Made by a program: the position numbers and the translations under genes
From: Psilocybe azurescens
Lineage: Eukaryota; Basidiomycota; Agaricomycetes; Agaricales; Agrocybaceae
Assembly: GCA_023853785.1 (NCBI GenBank)
Contig: JAJIRX010000016.1
Coordinates: forward strand, 186,001-250,000
Reading direction: 5' to 3'
Length of the DNA stretch: 64,000 nucleotides
Part shown: in pieces, positions 13,110 through 24,319 of the stretch
Layout: each line of letters opens with the position of its first letter
How positions within the stretch are numbered: position 1 is the first letter of the stretch
Notes under the pieces: model-generated
What the model was told of the DNA's origin: nothing
Database searches by the model: none
Seen by the model: only the letters and a program-made list of their open reading frames with translations

Positions 13110-13290
13110 CTTGAGCAGACGGAATCTTCGACTACAGCATCCCACCTAATAATACACATGGTCTCTGGCATGGACAACACCCAGGTGCCTCACATTCGTT
13201 CCTCGTCATCCGCTATGGATTTCGATCTTGGCTACCTCTGTGGTTTGTCTACGCTCTGTATGTTATCGCCGTCGAGCTATCCCACCATGA
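13110..13290 (+). pseudogene. Fragment of an unrecognised gene (copy A)
   Basis: Plus-strand frame reading ...HGLWHGQ..., damaged. The paralogous stretch at 50745-50935 is better preserved. I do not recognise the family. Conservation of the protein reading between two diverged copies suggests it once coded for protein. Confidence 0.35.
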
Positions 13291-13974
13291 CTAGCGTGCG
13301 TCTGGCATATGTCAGCTCGGTCACGACCATCTCTTAATTTGATCCACAATCTAACCTGGCTGAGCCACTGAGCGTCGACATTGAGCAGTGATCAGTAGAT
13401 GCCGATGACTCTGGGAAGGAGTGCATCCAGGTCATAAATAGAACATCAAGTTGAAAGAGATGGTCAATGGTCAAGGCCGCAGATGCTCTGAGCTTTGTCG
13501 CGTCGTGTTTGATGCAAGTCTTACGACGAGAAACGGATACGTTCTTCCGTTTGTGCGTCTGCTGCTGTTTGTCAGGTTTCCGTTTGTGTTATTCCTCATT
13601 CTCCCTCCGCTCCATCCATAACCATACCCGCTAGTTATGATAAATGAAGAAGTGATCTAACACTGCAGTATCGGTGCACGACCGTGTTAGGATCGAAGAA
13701 GCTGTTGAATCAGAATCTATCTTCGATTTGACGGGTATCACATCTTCATTTGTATGTAATCTGCAGGGTTCTTGTCCTGGTTGTGGAAGTGGAAGTCGCG
13801 CGTACCCGTGCAGAAAAAAATTTCATCGAAGTGTGAGTGTACTCATCGTTGGAGATGGCTTTGACAAGAAGGTAGCTACAGTCATCGTATTGGACTAGGT
13901 CATCCGCACCCATAGCATAAACATAATCTCAGACTTTGAAGCTTATCGTCACTCATTCACTATCCAGTATCAGC

Positions 13975-14340
13975 TATATCCACGAATACTCGAGTATTGT
14001 CCAAAAAACACTTCTTCCACAATGATGTCTTCCTCCCCGATTCATCCGGCAGAACGCGCGCATCGAGCCCCGCGACGACGAAAATGGCTCTAGCGATGAA
14101 GATCGGAACAGCAATCGTGTTATTCGCATACGATTCAGATACTGCACGACGATCGGCGCCTGCGCATTATCTACACAAATCATATGTAGCTCAACAGTTG
14201 TGTGAGAACCGATTCGCAGCAGCACAGCGAGCCCCCACCTTCCTCCCCGTGCCCTTCTCCTGCGTCGCGTCGGAAGCAGCTCGTGCATGGGCGAGTGTAG
14301 CATGCTGTACATCATGTGGCTCGCGAAGCCATACAGTTAC
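13975..14340 (-). pseudogene. C-terminal remnant of an SV2-like MFS transporter (copy A)
   Basis: The minus strand keeps the last helix and tail of an SV2-like MFS protein: NTIAVPIFIARAIFVVAG followed by VLPDESGRKTSLW (family pattern LLPFExRGxxS). Upstream, near 14220-14280, is KGTGRKVGARCAAANR, matching the RGTGxGxAxAxNR loop before helix 12. The pieces lie in different frames, so the gene is dead. Nothing earlier is recognisable; the sequence runs directly into repeat R2 at 14359. Confidence 0.55.
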
Positions 14341-14358
14341 AGTCTCACGGGAGGAAGC

Positions 14359-16543
14359 TGTGATCCCAAAGCCCACAGCGGTGGCCTTATAACCTTCGAA
14401 TTCGAACCTTACCTCAGAACTGCCAAAGAATGACAGCATTCTCTCCGATGTCGACGCAGATATAAACAGAATGGACCTCGTGCACGATATATGATGTTAT
14501 TTTGAGCAAAGGATCTCATGTAATCTCGGTATTCATAGAAGGATGTTAACCTTAAGTTCAGCGTTGAAGTCAACTGACTCGAATACTTGCACCTGACTGC
14601 GGTACTTTCAGTATTCATCGGCATCCACCTAATTTAATAAAGGCTTAAAACTCTACCAAAATAACCAAAAAAATATTAAACAATTATGTCAAAAGCTGCC
14701 CAGTATCTGGCCGGTTATTTCAGTTGAGCACGAATAGATAGCATGCAAGAGGAGGCTCGCCAATCCTATGTACATACAATGGCTAGGATAAATCAAGGTT
14801 AGATTCGTAATAAATGTGAGACTCTGTAAGACTACCTAGAAACTATGCCTCAGGATATTTTAATGCACTGGACTGTGACTAGTACAGGTGCACTCGTATG
14901 CCGCGTATGCACGCTTTCATCTGCTGTGGCCGTCACGTTACAAAACAAGCTGTACTTCGGGATGATTTGCCTTCAAATGACTCTTAATACGTTTCGTTGT
15001 GCGCTCCATTTTATGGTAACAGATAGGGCAAGTCGCCCGGTAGGCCTTTACATGCACCCCTCTGATATGTCGAAGAAGTGCATCGGTGGTGCGATAATTT
15101 CGTCCATGACACCCGCCCCAGTAGCAATGTGTACGAGAACCCAGACAATGTTTTTCTTCTAAATGGGTTCTTACACCTGGAGTTGAGTTGGTTATTTCCA
15201 TGCCGCACCCGGCCCAATCACATGCACATATTTTTTTGATGGGGGCACGAAATCAACGTATCTCAGGCTCTTAAAGTTATGTGTATGCGGTGGGGAAGAG
15301 TCCGAAAGAAAAGACTGAGATGGAGCTGCCTTGATCCGAAAGGTCTGTTCGGTGAGTACCTTCTTGAACTGCAAGGTTTTAGAGGGCTTCGCTGACTCTT
15401 CATGTATGCCACCAGCACGTGGAAGCTTTGTATGTAGTCGGTGGGATTGGGCGATAGAATAGCAAGGGTCATACTTCTTCCACTGCCAGGTCTTAAATGA
15501 TGTCTCTAACACTTCGGGTATGTCAGGAACACATGGATGCTGGACAATATTTCGAAAGGTCAAATCTGATGGGCCAGTGATAAGATGTTTATGAAGGCAA
15601 TCAGGGAGAGAGGATAGTGTTGGGCATGTTTGTAGATGGTTGGAACCATTGATAAGTAGTCCGACGCTCATATCTCGAGCGTTAGAGGACTGAGGTCCAG
15701 AGCGGGACTTTAAGAGATTGAATAAAGCTGGGTTCTGTCTAACGGAAATATTGAACGGTAGGTAGAACAGATATGAATGGTTGGAAGTTAATTGATGTCG
15801 AGGAAGTAAGTAGAACCGACGACCACTTATACCAACATCGAAAGACAATGCGCCTCCGTCAATGCGATCCATGTCAGTGGGCGCCTATCAATTTGATCCT
15901 GTATCGCAAGCGCAAATGGTATATAGAATATGGAATGCGCCTGGGCCACGGGCAGATCAGTCCGAACAATGCGCGGTAGAATATGACACAAAGTTCGGGC
16001 ATCGGCGAACATCTGTCCCATTCGAGTAACTAATCTGTGGTCCCCCGTACGAGTGGCTGCCTACTTACACTATTGACCCGCCACTTCAGCTGGGGTGGCC
16101 AAAGATGCCTATATTCATTATACACACTAATCCCGCTCCATTGAAGCCATATATAGAATAGAGGCCCAGCTACCTGTTGATGCGAGCCTATTGCCACCCA
16201 GTGGTGGAACCAGACCCATGGGCCAATGAATGCTTTGGCTTGGGGTATCACGCCCTGCTTCAATCATGTACCCAATTCTAAATCTAATGATCCACAAAAA
16301 TGTATGCGGAAGAACAAAGAGAAAACATTGTACTGCTACCGTGAACATACAACATCCTTCCATGACTCGGACCAACGGTAATACAGCCCTCGCTTTGGCT
16401 TCGATAGAAAACCCCGTGCTCTTCCAGCTAATTACATTGAAGCAGTTTGATACATTCCTTTATCTCTCAGAGGGCATCATTATGGCTTCCTCTTTGATGT
16501 GTATCGGGCCTCGTTGATCCGTGTTGCAATGTTCGCCCCTTTC
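14359..16543 (-). repeat. Dispersed repeat R2, copy 2 (inverted)
   Basis: Inverted counterpart of 3936-5815, about 2.2 kb. It is longer than copy 1 because it keeps a zinc-finger coding segment (about 14938-15230) that copy 1 has lost or never had. The outer end (16543) starts GGGGCGAACATTGCAAC on the minus strand, as in copy 1. One side abuts MFS debris, just as copy 1 abuts the JEN permease start. Confidence 0.75.
14938..15872 (-). pseudogene. Zinc-finger protein carried in R2, broken by a homopolymer frameshift
   Basis: A 226-codon frame (15872-15192) overlaps a second frame (to 14938) that encodes three Cys/His clusters: CDWAGC with HLEEKH, CYWGGC with HIRGVH, and CPIC with HLKANH. These look like C2H2 fingers, so a nucleic-acid-binding role is likely. 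The two frames join if the run of seven T on the plus strand (15231-15237; A on the coding strand) had one more base, giving CACDWAGC right at the junction. Either this is a one-base deletion or a sequencing error. The N-terminal half has no family I recognise. Copy 1 of the repeat keeps N-terminal parts but not the fingers. Confidence 0.5.
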
Positions 16544-16806
16544 ATGTAAATCATGATCCTTAGTCGTATAGATCGCCGGCCCAAAATATCTAAAAAGGTA
16601 GTCGATGTGTGTTGTTCCTGGAGTGTGGCGGGAGCTGTGTACGAGTGGCGACAGACATCTCCAATTGAACTCAGATCGTGCGCTCAGCCACAGTGCGCTT
16701 TGTATTTCATTGTCCGGTATAAATTACAGGTCAAAACGACAAGGACATCCATCGTTCAGTAGCTACCAAATCAATCCTTTCGAATAAACAATTCGAACAC
16801 CACAGA

Positions 16807-17263
16807 ATGAACTCCGAAGGGTACGTGAATTACACATATCCGGATGGTATATTTGTTACTGACCGAGTTCTTTAGATCAAAACAGACAGCCGCCACAGTC
16901 CGATTTGATCACAGATGGAACGGCTCCCTCTCTTCCGCCAACTACAGAGGCCCCGTCAAATCCGACAGCGACCCAGCGCTCTGTGCGCTTGTCCACAAAT
17001 GCGCGAAGAAGATGTACCCGAGCTCAGTGTTCGATGGCCTCACCGCAGAGGAGAGCCACGCCATGCGCAGGAAGTGGATCAGAGCGCATCTCAGAAACCA
17101 CCATGATCTTGAGTGCACGCCAGGAGATATGAGTCTGATTGGTTGTTCTGCATGTCCGATTGTGAATGGACAAATGACGCATGTGGAGAGGGGCGCGTTC
17201 CCTGAGCATATTAATTTGTGGCACCAGCCAGCAGCCACGGCTGGAAAGCCTTCCACTTCATGA
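16807..17263 (+). CDS. Small Cys/His-rich protein, two exons
   Basis: Start ATG at 16807; exon 1 is 16807-16820, intron 16821-16875 (GTACGT...TTTAG), exon 2 16876-17263; frame preserved, 133 aa. Visible residues: CALVHKC near residues 43-49, HLRNHH near 79-84, CSACP near 100 and HINLWH near 124, so one or two degenerate zinc-binding fingers are possible. It lies just outside repeat R2, whose copy 2 also carries fingers, which hints at a common zinc-finger family. Function unknown. An uninterrupted alternative start is at 16844, but the intron model gives the more natural N terminus. Confidence 0.5.
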
Positions 17264-17721
17264 TTCTGAAGACGAATGTGTTTTCTTGATGTCTCCTTCT
17301 CTAACTTTATTCCTACCTACAACTCGAACTGCATGGATTATATGCATACGTCAAGCTGCCCTTATTTGTAATAGAATTATTCTTTCCACGCAGGTCCGTC
17401 CATAGCGAGGATATACAATGTGCGACACTTTCATACTGAATTTTATTTGCTACATTCACATTCCGGCACCCACATTCACACTCATTTCGGATGACTCACA
17501 CTCCTGTCAGCCACATCCACCGTCTAGCCAATCACACTGATCCGTCTCCTTCACACTGCTCCGCTCCCTTCACACTCGTTTGCCATCGTCCTTATTTACT
17601 TCCACCTCATGTTTAGGACAATATACCTAGCCAAATTAATTACAGAGATGCTGTTTACCTATATATATCCAAAGTTCTCAATATTAACACAAAATTTGAG
17701 AATTTAACAAGAGTTTTCTAT
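17264..17721. other. Intergenic with TCACA-rich low complexity
   Basis: 17455-17590 is a run of imprecise TCACATTC/TCACACTC units; similar units occur inside the solo LTR near 8740. No LTR ends or target duplication could be defined here. No gene. Confidence 0.4.
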
Positions 17722-18656
17722 ATGAAAAATTGTTCTCGCAAAAACTGTTGTCCAGTCTCTCTCCTCCCCCGTTACTCACCAAAATTCATGCCACACAGCG
17801 AAGAGGATGTGCAATTTTTGTGCAATATATCATCTCATCTCATTGAAGAGTTCAGAGCAGAGGTATGTAACCAGTTGGTGGCCAGCTATACCCAGCATTT
17901 GAAACCAGCCTTGTGAAGAAGACTGATATTTTTCACCATTAGACGTATCAGAATTCATATGTGATCAAGCATCCAGAGAAGTTTAATACAACAGATTGGA
18001 TCGATATTCATGATTTGCGAGCTTTTCTGGAAACCAAAGTGAGTCCATAATTTTAATTGATGCGTTCTACACTACTAATTAATACACCTGTAGTGTGATG
18101 CATCTTTGAATGCGCGTGTAATCAAAATGGAACGTGGATTATCACCCAAAATCACAATCAAAGAAGAGGTGACGGCACCTGTCAATCTCATTACGCAGTG
18201 GGAACACCCTCAATTTCGGATGGTTATAGAAAATGGCACAGAAATTATTGAGCTCTTGTCAAGCGATGAAGAGGACAGTACTGAAGACCATGCAAATATT
18301 CAGATTCAAGATGTTGTTGATGAAGCAGGCATGAGTAGTGATACTGCTGTGGAAACTGATTTTGCGAATGAAGACTTTGATATGTCTGACGACTCCGAGG
18401 AGTTAGATTTTGACTCAGACATGGCTTCTCAGGCTTCGGATTTTGATGCTCTTCCTCCCACATCAATATGGCTAGATCCTCATATCTCTTCGACTGTCAA
18501 ACATGGCCCTTTCCGAGTAACAAGAGAGTGCAAGGTAGAATTTGTGGAAATTCTCACCGAAATACCCTCCTATTGGCCTGTACCCAAAGATTCACGCGCA
18601 TTTCTGCTCGACCTCTCAGATCCCAAGTATGATGTCAAGAAAGATGGTCAACTATT
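17722..18656 (+). pseudogene. 5' part of a multicopy fungal gene, split by the KDZ element
   Basis: Three exons in phase: 17722-17862, 17943-18038, 18094 onward, with good GT-AG introns. The protein has an acidic Asp/Glu/Ser region (about residues 125-185) and then the conserved stretch IPSYWPVPKDSRAFLLDLSD. The frame ends artificially at a TAA supplied by the inserted element. The gene resumes at 34740; removing 18657-34732 plus one copy of AACTATT restores the reading DGQLLTVDAL across the junction. The family is one I have met as a high-copy, unnamed protein in Agaricomycetes; it is probably transposon-encoded. The start codon is a guess. Confidence 0.65.
18650..18656. repeat. Left target-site duplication AACTATT of the KDZ element
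   Basis: Direct 7-bp copy; partner at 34733-34739. Outside bases (GGTC left, GACAG right) join to an intact codon series once one copy is removed. Confidence 0.85.
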
Positions 18657-19816
18657 CACCTAAGGTTCCCACCCCCGGTGCCTAATTAGCTGGCAAGAAC
18701 CGATCAAATCACGCCACCTAGTTAGCCTGGCTTTCGCTAATTCCTCTTACCCTCCAATATTCCTATGCCTAAATACCCACTTTTCTACTTTTCCTCTTCA
18801 ACGTTGTAGATTAGACAAGATATTAGATTAGACAAGATAATCGATTGCAGAGATAGTAGATTAGACAAGATTAAATAGATAATAAGATCCAGATTATCTT
18901 CAGTAGATTATCTATCGTCAGGTACCATAGGTCTGGTAGCCGCCTGTCATGCATTACAATGCTCGGCAACATTTCCCCGCCCTTCCTCCCGACACTACCC
19001 GATTCTCGGCATTGCCACCCGCTCACCGCTCGGTCAATGCATCATTTCTATCCCGTGTCCCGAATTGACACATGTTCCGTCCCGCGCCTCCCGTTCTGTC
19101 CGCCTCTCGTCCCGTCCTGCCTCCCGTTCGCCCCTCCTGTCCCGCCTCCCATCACCGCCTCTCCCTTCCCTTTCTGTCCATCATCGCCTCCCACCTTCAA
19201 ATCCACCCTACTGCATGTTCCCTTAGTGTTGTGTATTGTAATTACAGCATAGAAAATAAATGTACATTCAATATTCAAGGTATTACATCTAGTCAGTCCC
19301 AGTTCATTGTGATAAAGCTACTTACTACTTGCTCACCGTCCTCAACGTCAGTGAGCAATGCTTGCTATTCTTTCCAAGTTAGGTTAGTGCTTCATTTTTG
19401 CAGGCGCCACGTTTGACGTGCACCACTACCCTCACGTATCTGTCAGATTTTGACACCCAAGACATCCTAATTTGGTTCTCAACACTCATGTGGCGCTGCC
19501 GATTTTTGATGCGAGAAACGGCTACGCCCCTTAATCACAATCTTCACAGACTATATTCCTAATCCAGTTCTCAATGCTCATGTGGCGCTGCCCATTTCCG
19601 ATGCGAGAAACGTTGAGTGTGAGAACCCGCCGGTCTTCAGCCTCCTCCATGTATCTCTCCTCCATGTATCTCTCCTCTTGCTTGCTTGTAAGTCTTCCTC
19701 AGCGCTCTTGGTTTTCTCTATGTCCAAGAGGTCAAGTCTTTCTAGCGGTGTTACTGTAGTCTGTGGCACCAGCTTTGGAAACCGACAAACCCAGCAGCCC
19801 ACCCGAAAGCGTCAAG
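18657..19816 (+). repeat. Left long terminal inverted repeat of the KDZ element
   Basis: Matches, inverted, 34732-34312 and then 31188-30459. It includes short direct repeats of TAGATTAGACAAGATA-like units (18808-18905), C/T-rich DNA (18970-19200) and, at the inner end (19721-19816), a duplicate of the first 32 codons of the transposase gene (MSKRSSLSSG...), here without the rest of the gene. The repeat therefore also contains whatever promoter drives the transposase. Confidence 0.85.
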
Positions 19817-21110
19817 TTCATGTGGCGCTATCCATTTTCCAAAGACAACATATACTATTATGCAAGACATGATATCAACGATACGATCACCAAAAGGAAA
19901 CAGGTTCAAGATGCTAGCAAAATTAGTCCTCCTCCGATTCGACCTCTTCCGTTGCTTTTCGGGCTGTGCTTGGACACCGAGTACCTTTTTCTTGGTGGCG
20001 GAGGTTCGTCTCTTTTTGGACACAGGCGGTGCGTTGTGAACATTCTCATTTTCTTTATCCAGCTCATCGACCTCCTTCCTCTTCGTCCCCCTGTCCTTCT
20101 GAGACTTGCGGCGTCTTTGGAGCGGGGACAGAACCGTCATCAATGGCTATCTGATGCTCTTGACAACGCTCATTGAGCTGCAATGGTGTCAGGCAGACAA
20201 ACTTACATGTTCCATTGTTGAATGCGTCCAGGAGCTTCCGGAGACCGGGCAGGGAGGTGGAAAGTAAACTCGGATTCACAAGCTTGTCATATGTCCAACC
20301 AACAAGCTCAACTCCAAAACGTTGAACAATTTTCTCTTCATAGTCAATGTAGTGCATCTGGGCATTCTCATTGCCAGTGATTTCAGCTAATTCAACATAG
20401 TCAGTGATGTACAACTGGACGTTTTCGAATATAGGTGCTTACTGAGCATGGTATGAATTTTATCGCGGATTTGTCATTTCGTCGGCTCGCTGCTTTGATG
20501 TTCGGTGGAGCCCTGTATCGAAATAAATCAGCTTGAGAGTCAACAATGAACATGTAAGAGGCTCACTAATTGTGTCGCATCCTGCAATGGCAAACACCTC
20601 TAACTTAGCGCCAACATGTCCAATATCCCATCCCTTGTGAGCCGGAACTGCGATCTTCATGTACTCCGAGGTCTTTACTATCCCCACCTATTCCAGGTGG
20701 AATCCATCTTCGTTCTGGAATGTAGATGGATTCCAATGGATTCCAATGTGGAATTCCATACCATATATTGGTGCTATTTTATATGGAGGAGCCACAATGG
20801 ATTCCAATCGGAATCTAACTGGAATCCATCAAATTACCCATTCCAAGTGGAATATTCCATTTACAGTCCAATGGAACTGAGGTAATCCAGTTGGAATCCA
20901 GTTGGAATCCAACATTTAGCAGCCAATGTAGCTGGAATCCAATTGGAACACCATATATAGAAGCCAATTTGGCTGGAATCCACTTGGAATAGTCATATAT
21001 ACCATGAAACATAGCCTAATATAGGTCTATTCTCACGGAATAATGCAGAATCCAACTGGAATTCAATCAAATTATTTTTATTGGATTTTATATTATTTTA
21101 TTTATAATAG

Positions 21111-21206
21111 AAAAAAAAGCGCATAATCAAGAATTGAACCCAAGCATCCGAGTACGCCCGAATTCAACGCGATCAACCACTTGAGCCACATAGACATTTC
21201 TATGCG
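21111..21206 (-). ncRNA. tRNA-like sequence with pol III boxes and T-run terminator
   Basis: On the minus strand an A-box-like TGGCTCAAGTGG (21188-21177) is followed by a B-box-like GGGTTCAATTC (21141-21131) and a run of eight T (21118-21111), as expected for a pol III unit. CGCATAG (21206-21200) can pair with TTATGCG just before the T-run, like an acceptor stem, but an extra segment lies between it and the A box and no clean D arm or anticodon arm forms. I infer a decayed or repurposed tRNA, not a working tRNA gene. Confidence 0.35.
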
Positions 21207-21446
21207 ACAACATTCAGCATTATACATACCGATCGTACTCGGCTTCTCTCGGCATGAGCCTAGCGTGACCATTCGCACGCCGTTTGGATGCCACGTCGCA
21301 CCCTTTACTTCCACCACCACCACCTCTCTGCTCCCCACCGCCGTCCATAACCACCGTCACCGCCTCTGTCAACAACACCGACCCTCCCCTCTCAATGCCC
21401 ACCGGTACCCGCTCTACCGCATAGACAACAAGATCCGGGCACCGCC

Positions 21447-22560
21447 GTGTGTCCCCCTGTTTCCACAGCTGGGGAACGACGTAAGCGGAAGGAATCGAAC
21501 GCCGCAGCCACCGCACAGCAGCCAGCTAAGCGCAAACAACGACAGGTGGACCCAGGAGAAGAGGAGGAGGAGGAGGAGGAGAGAGGAGGAGAGAAGCAGC
21601 CAGCGGGGGAGGCCAGGGAGGGGAAAAGGGTACGAAAAGGGGGGGAAGGCCCCCAGGTACGTTTCTCCCTGCTCACGCTCACCCCCGCTCACGCTGCTCT
21701 ATAGGAAAACCAAGCGCCGCAAAGGCAGCTGAGGACGCAGCCGCTGACGCAAAAGGCGTGCCCACGAAGCGGTCGAAGTACGTACCCTCCCCCCCCTTTT
21801 TTTTTCTTTTTTCCTTTTTTCTTTTCTTTTTCTTTTCTTTTCTTTTTATTCCGTTTTTTCTTTTTTCTTTTCTTTCTTTCTTCTTTTTATATTCTATTTC
21901 TAATTTTATATTTACAGGACTGTACGAAAGCTCAAGGCGGACCGGCGTGTCCGTAGCACCACCCCCTCGCCTTACCACTCCAGCCCCAGCTACCGAGGGG
22001 GCGCCCCCTCCGTCCACCGTTGGTCGCCGACGACGAGAAGAAGACGCGGACAGCACGGCAGACGAAGCTGACGACAACGACCAAGACGACAACGACCAAA
22101 CCAACACGGACAAGGACGGTGAGGACGACAACGACGGGCGGTGAGAGCGACAACAACGAGAACGACAGCGGCCAGGGTGACAACGCCGGGGACAAGGACC
22201 ACGACGGCGAGGACGACAAAGGCGACAACGGCGACAAAGGCGACAAAGGCGAGGATGGCAACAAAAGTGAGGACGGCGAAGATGCCAGCGACACCAGCGA
22301 CGACGAAAACGCCGCGGGAACCACCACAAAGGGCAAGGCGAAGGCGTACCAAGCGAGGGCCGACAACAACGACGATGCGAAGGCCGATGACAGGGACACC
22401 AACGCCAACGCCAACGCAACCACTGGCAACAGCACCAAGGCCAGTGCCAGTACCTCCAAGGCTGGTATGAAAGCCAAGGCCCCTGCTGCTGCTGCTACCA
22501 CTGCTGTGAATGTAACTGCTCCCCCCCTGAACAAGGAAATAGGTAAATCATTGCATTGAT
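21447..22560 (+). CDS. GC-rich gene for a charged low-complexity protein in the nested element
   Basis: Possible exons: 21447-21657 (Lys/Arg then a run of Glu), 21706-21779, 21918 to 22560, separated by introns with GTACGT donors and CTATAG or TTACAG acceptors (the second has a long T-rich tract). The last part encodes Asp/Asn/Gly/Lys-rich repeats (DKGDNGDKGDKGEDGNK) and then Ala/Thr-rich sequence. A frame change is needed near 22140. Strong GC content against AT-rich flanks is notable. Low complexity makes any function unreadable, and I am not sure it is translated. Confidence 0.3.
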
Positions 22561-24319
22561 TTATACTAACCTTTATTAGGTAAGTCTAATTTATATTTTT
22601 GTACTAAGCATAATCAGCTATAGAGTTTCATTGGAATGGCTGGAATAAAGGTGGAACCTATATAAATAGTAGTTTAATTTAATTTTTAACAAGTTCAACC
22701 TTTTTGGAATGAAGGTGGAATAGCTGGAATATAGTTGGATTCCATTCCAACACTCATTTACATATAATTTTATCAAGTCCAACTTTCATGGAATGTACAT
22801 GGAATGACTGGAATATAGTTGGAATCCATTCCAACAGTTCTTTTATATTTAATTTTATCAAGTTCAACTTATGTGGAATAGGGTTGGAATAGTTGGAATC
22901 CAAGTGGAATCTGTATCCAAGGACTAGTGTCAATTTTAATAAAGTTCTACTCTATCTGGAATCCAACTAGAATCCAATTGGATTCCATTTTCTTGTTACT
23001 TTAATCCATTCCAGTTGAAGTTAACTAATTGGAATCAACCTGGAATCAATATATAATTGAACTGGAATGTAGCTGGAATCCATGTATGTTGGCTGGACTT
23101 GAACAGGACCGGTTGGATTCCAAATGGAATCCATTGGAATCCATCTACATTCTGAACGAAGATGGATTCCACTTGGAATCAATGGGGACAGTAAAGTACT
23201 GTGTACTCCATAAACGCTGGGTTTGAAAAGTACCACTTAGGGTCCATGTGGAAGTCAGGAGAATTCTGCACCAAGCAGATGAAGCCCTCAATGCCAACAC
23301 GCATATTGAGGCCGTTCATCTTTGCGACAATGAGTAAGTAATCACTGCTAACATCAAAGTACTTACTATTTGCTGCATAGTTTTAAACGTATTGGCAACA
23401 TCCTGGACACGGGCCTTGGCAGTAACACGTTGTTGGCAGGCAGCTGAGCTTGATTCGGCATGACGGACAATGATTTCTTCACGTTCATTGTGGTTAAGGT
23501 TGTCGTGACTTGCTCCTGACCTCCTCCTCATTGAGCCTTGCCAAAGTAGGTATCTCGCTGTCTGAAAGAATGGTCAGTGAATTTAAAAATTAAAAGGATT
23601 CAATCACTGACTTTCACGAAGCTCTTCGGCCTTCATGTGCAAGAAGGCATTGTGCGCGTTGACCTTTGAGCGTTTATGGACAAGGTGAGCACCATTTTGA
23701 AAAAATAAATCAAGAAAGTGGCGGGCTTCTTTCCAAACTGCTCAGCTAAATCACTGGCAGTCTTCAACGTGGTTTGCTTCCATTCTGCGACAGCGTCATT
23801 TATTTCTTCCTGACGAATGCGGTTGCGTTCTGCCCTCTCCTGCGCTGTGTTTTAGTAAGTGGAGCAGCTTTAGAGGTAACATGTCAGAGGCAGCCAGGGG
23901 GAGCAGTACATTAGTTGGAGGCATTCTGTGTCAAAAATAAAATGAGGACTGCTGTTTCTCTTTTTAAAGGTTGGAATATAATATAGAAATAAGAAAAACA
24001 CAATATATTGTATTTCGCCCCAGGAGAGCATGACAGGGAATTTACACTCTGAAGGGACCTACACAACCAAAAATGGTATAGTATCTAAACTTCAACAAAT
24101 CTCTTACAGGATCCAAAAAGGAAAGATACATGCAAGAAACATAAGGCCGTGTACGAAAATTTGATTCAACAAAGCTTATACAAAAGGGAGATACTTCAAA
24201 GGTCAATAACAGTCTAACAGACAGATGTGGTAAAGACAGAAAGAATTGAAAGATACATTTAAGGCAATGTATGGAGACAAATCAACAAACGGAAAGGGAA
24301 TGGTTCAAGGGTGTGGCGC

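Larger units (their letters stand above)
12180..14340. repeat. Segmental duplication, copy A (partner at 49.9-52.6 kb)
   Basis: Roughly 2 kb whose order and orientation match 49900-52560. Matching landmarks: the TTCCCAAGAACT/TGTTTGGAGAGAAGA block (12370-12500 against 49950-50080), the GGCCTCTGGCATGGACAACC-like block (13160 against 50790), the GATGCAAGTCTTACGACGAGA block (13510 against 51140) and the GCACGACCGTGTTAGGAT block (13676 against 51735). Both copies carry MFS debris at the right end on the minus strand. Divergence is substantial with many indels, so the duplication is old. Confidence 0.7.
20674..23195. mobile_element. Nested 2.5-kb element with GGAATCC-rich ends
   Basis: Terminal inverted repeats of about 65 bp: the left begins TTTACTATCCCCACC and the right, inverted, TTTACTGTCCCCATT; both continue with GGTGGAATCCATCTTCGTTC-like sequence. 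If the ends are taken as CTATCCCC/CTGTCCCC, a TA dinucleotide flanks both sides. Each end is followed by some 400-550 bp packed with GGAATCC or its complement (20690-21070 and 22620-23180). The interior is GC-rich and holds a charged low-complexity coding region and a tRNA-like box pair. No transposase is recognisable, so it is probably non-autonomous or encodes an unknown protein. Confidence 0.7.
19751..23924 (-). pseudogene. Companion gene Y of the KDZ element, interrupted
   Basis: Minus-strand gene with a plausible ATG at 23924. Conserved stretches in order: NRIRQEEINDAVAEWKQTT, NGAHLVHKRSKVNAHNAF, then ACQQRVTAKARVQDVA (23440 region), GIEGFICLVQNSPDFHMDP (23260 region), KLEVFAIAGCD (20590 region), FGVELVGWTYDKLVNPS (20280 region) and a basic Lys/Arg-rich tail (KKRRTSATKKK, 19960 region) that could be a nuclear signal. 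I have met this layout as an unnamed Agaricomycete family associated with repeats; function unknown. A 2.5-kb element (20674-23195) sits in the coding region, and at least three frameshifts are visible (near 23710, 23510 and 20100). Its 3' end runs into the left terminal repeat. Confidence 0.6.

Noticed and set aside
17405..17700. A second LTR based on TCACATTC units similar to those in the solo LTR
   Set aside because: No TG...CA ends, no target duplication, only loose low-complexity similarity.
21679..22534. Two long minus-strand frames (246 and 200 codons) rich in Val/Leu/Arg/Cys
   Set aside because: They are antisense shadows of a GC-rich low-complexity plus-strand region; no motif, no splice logic.
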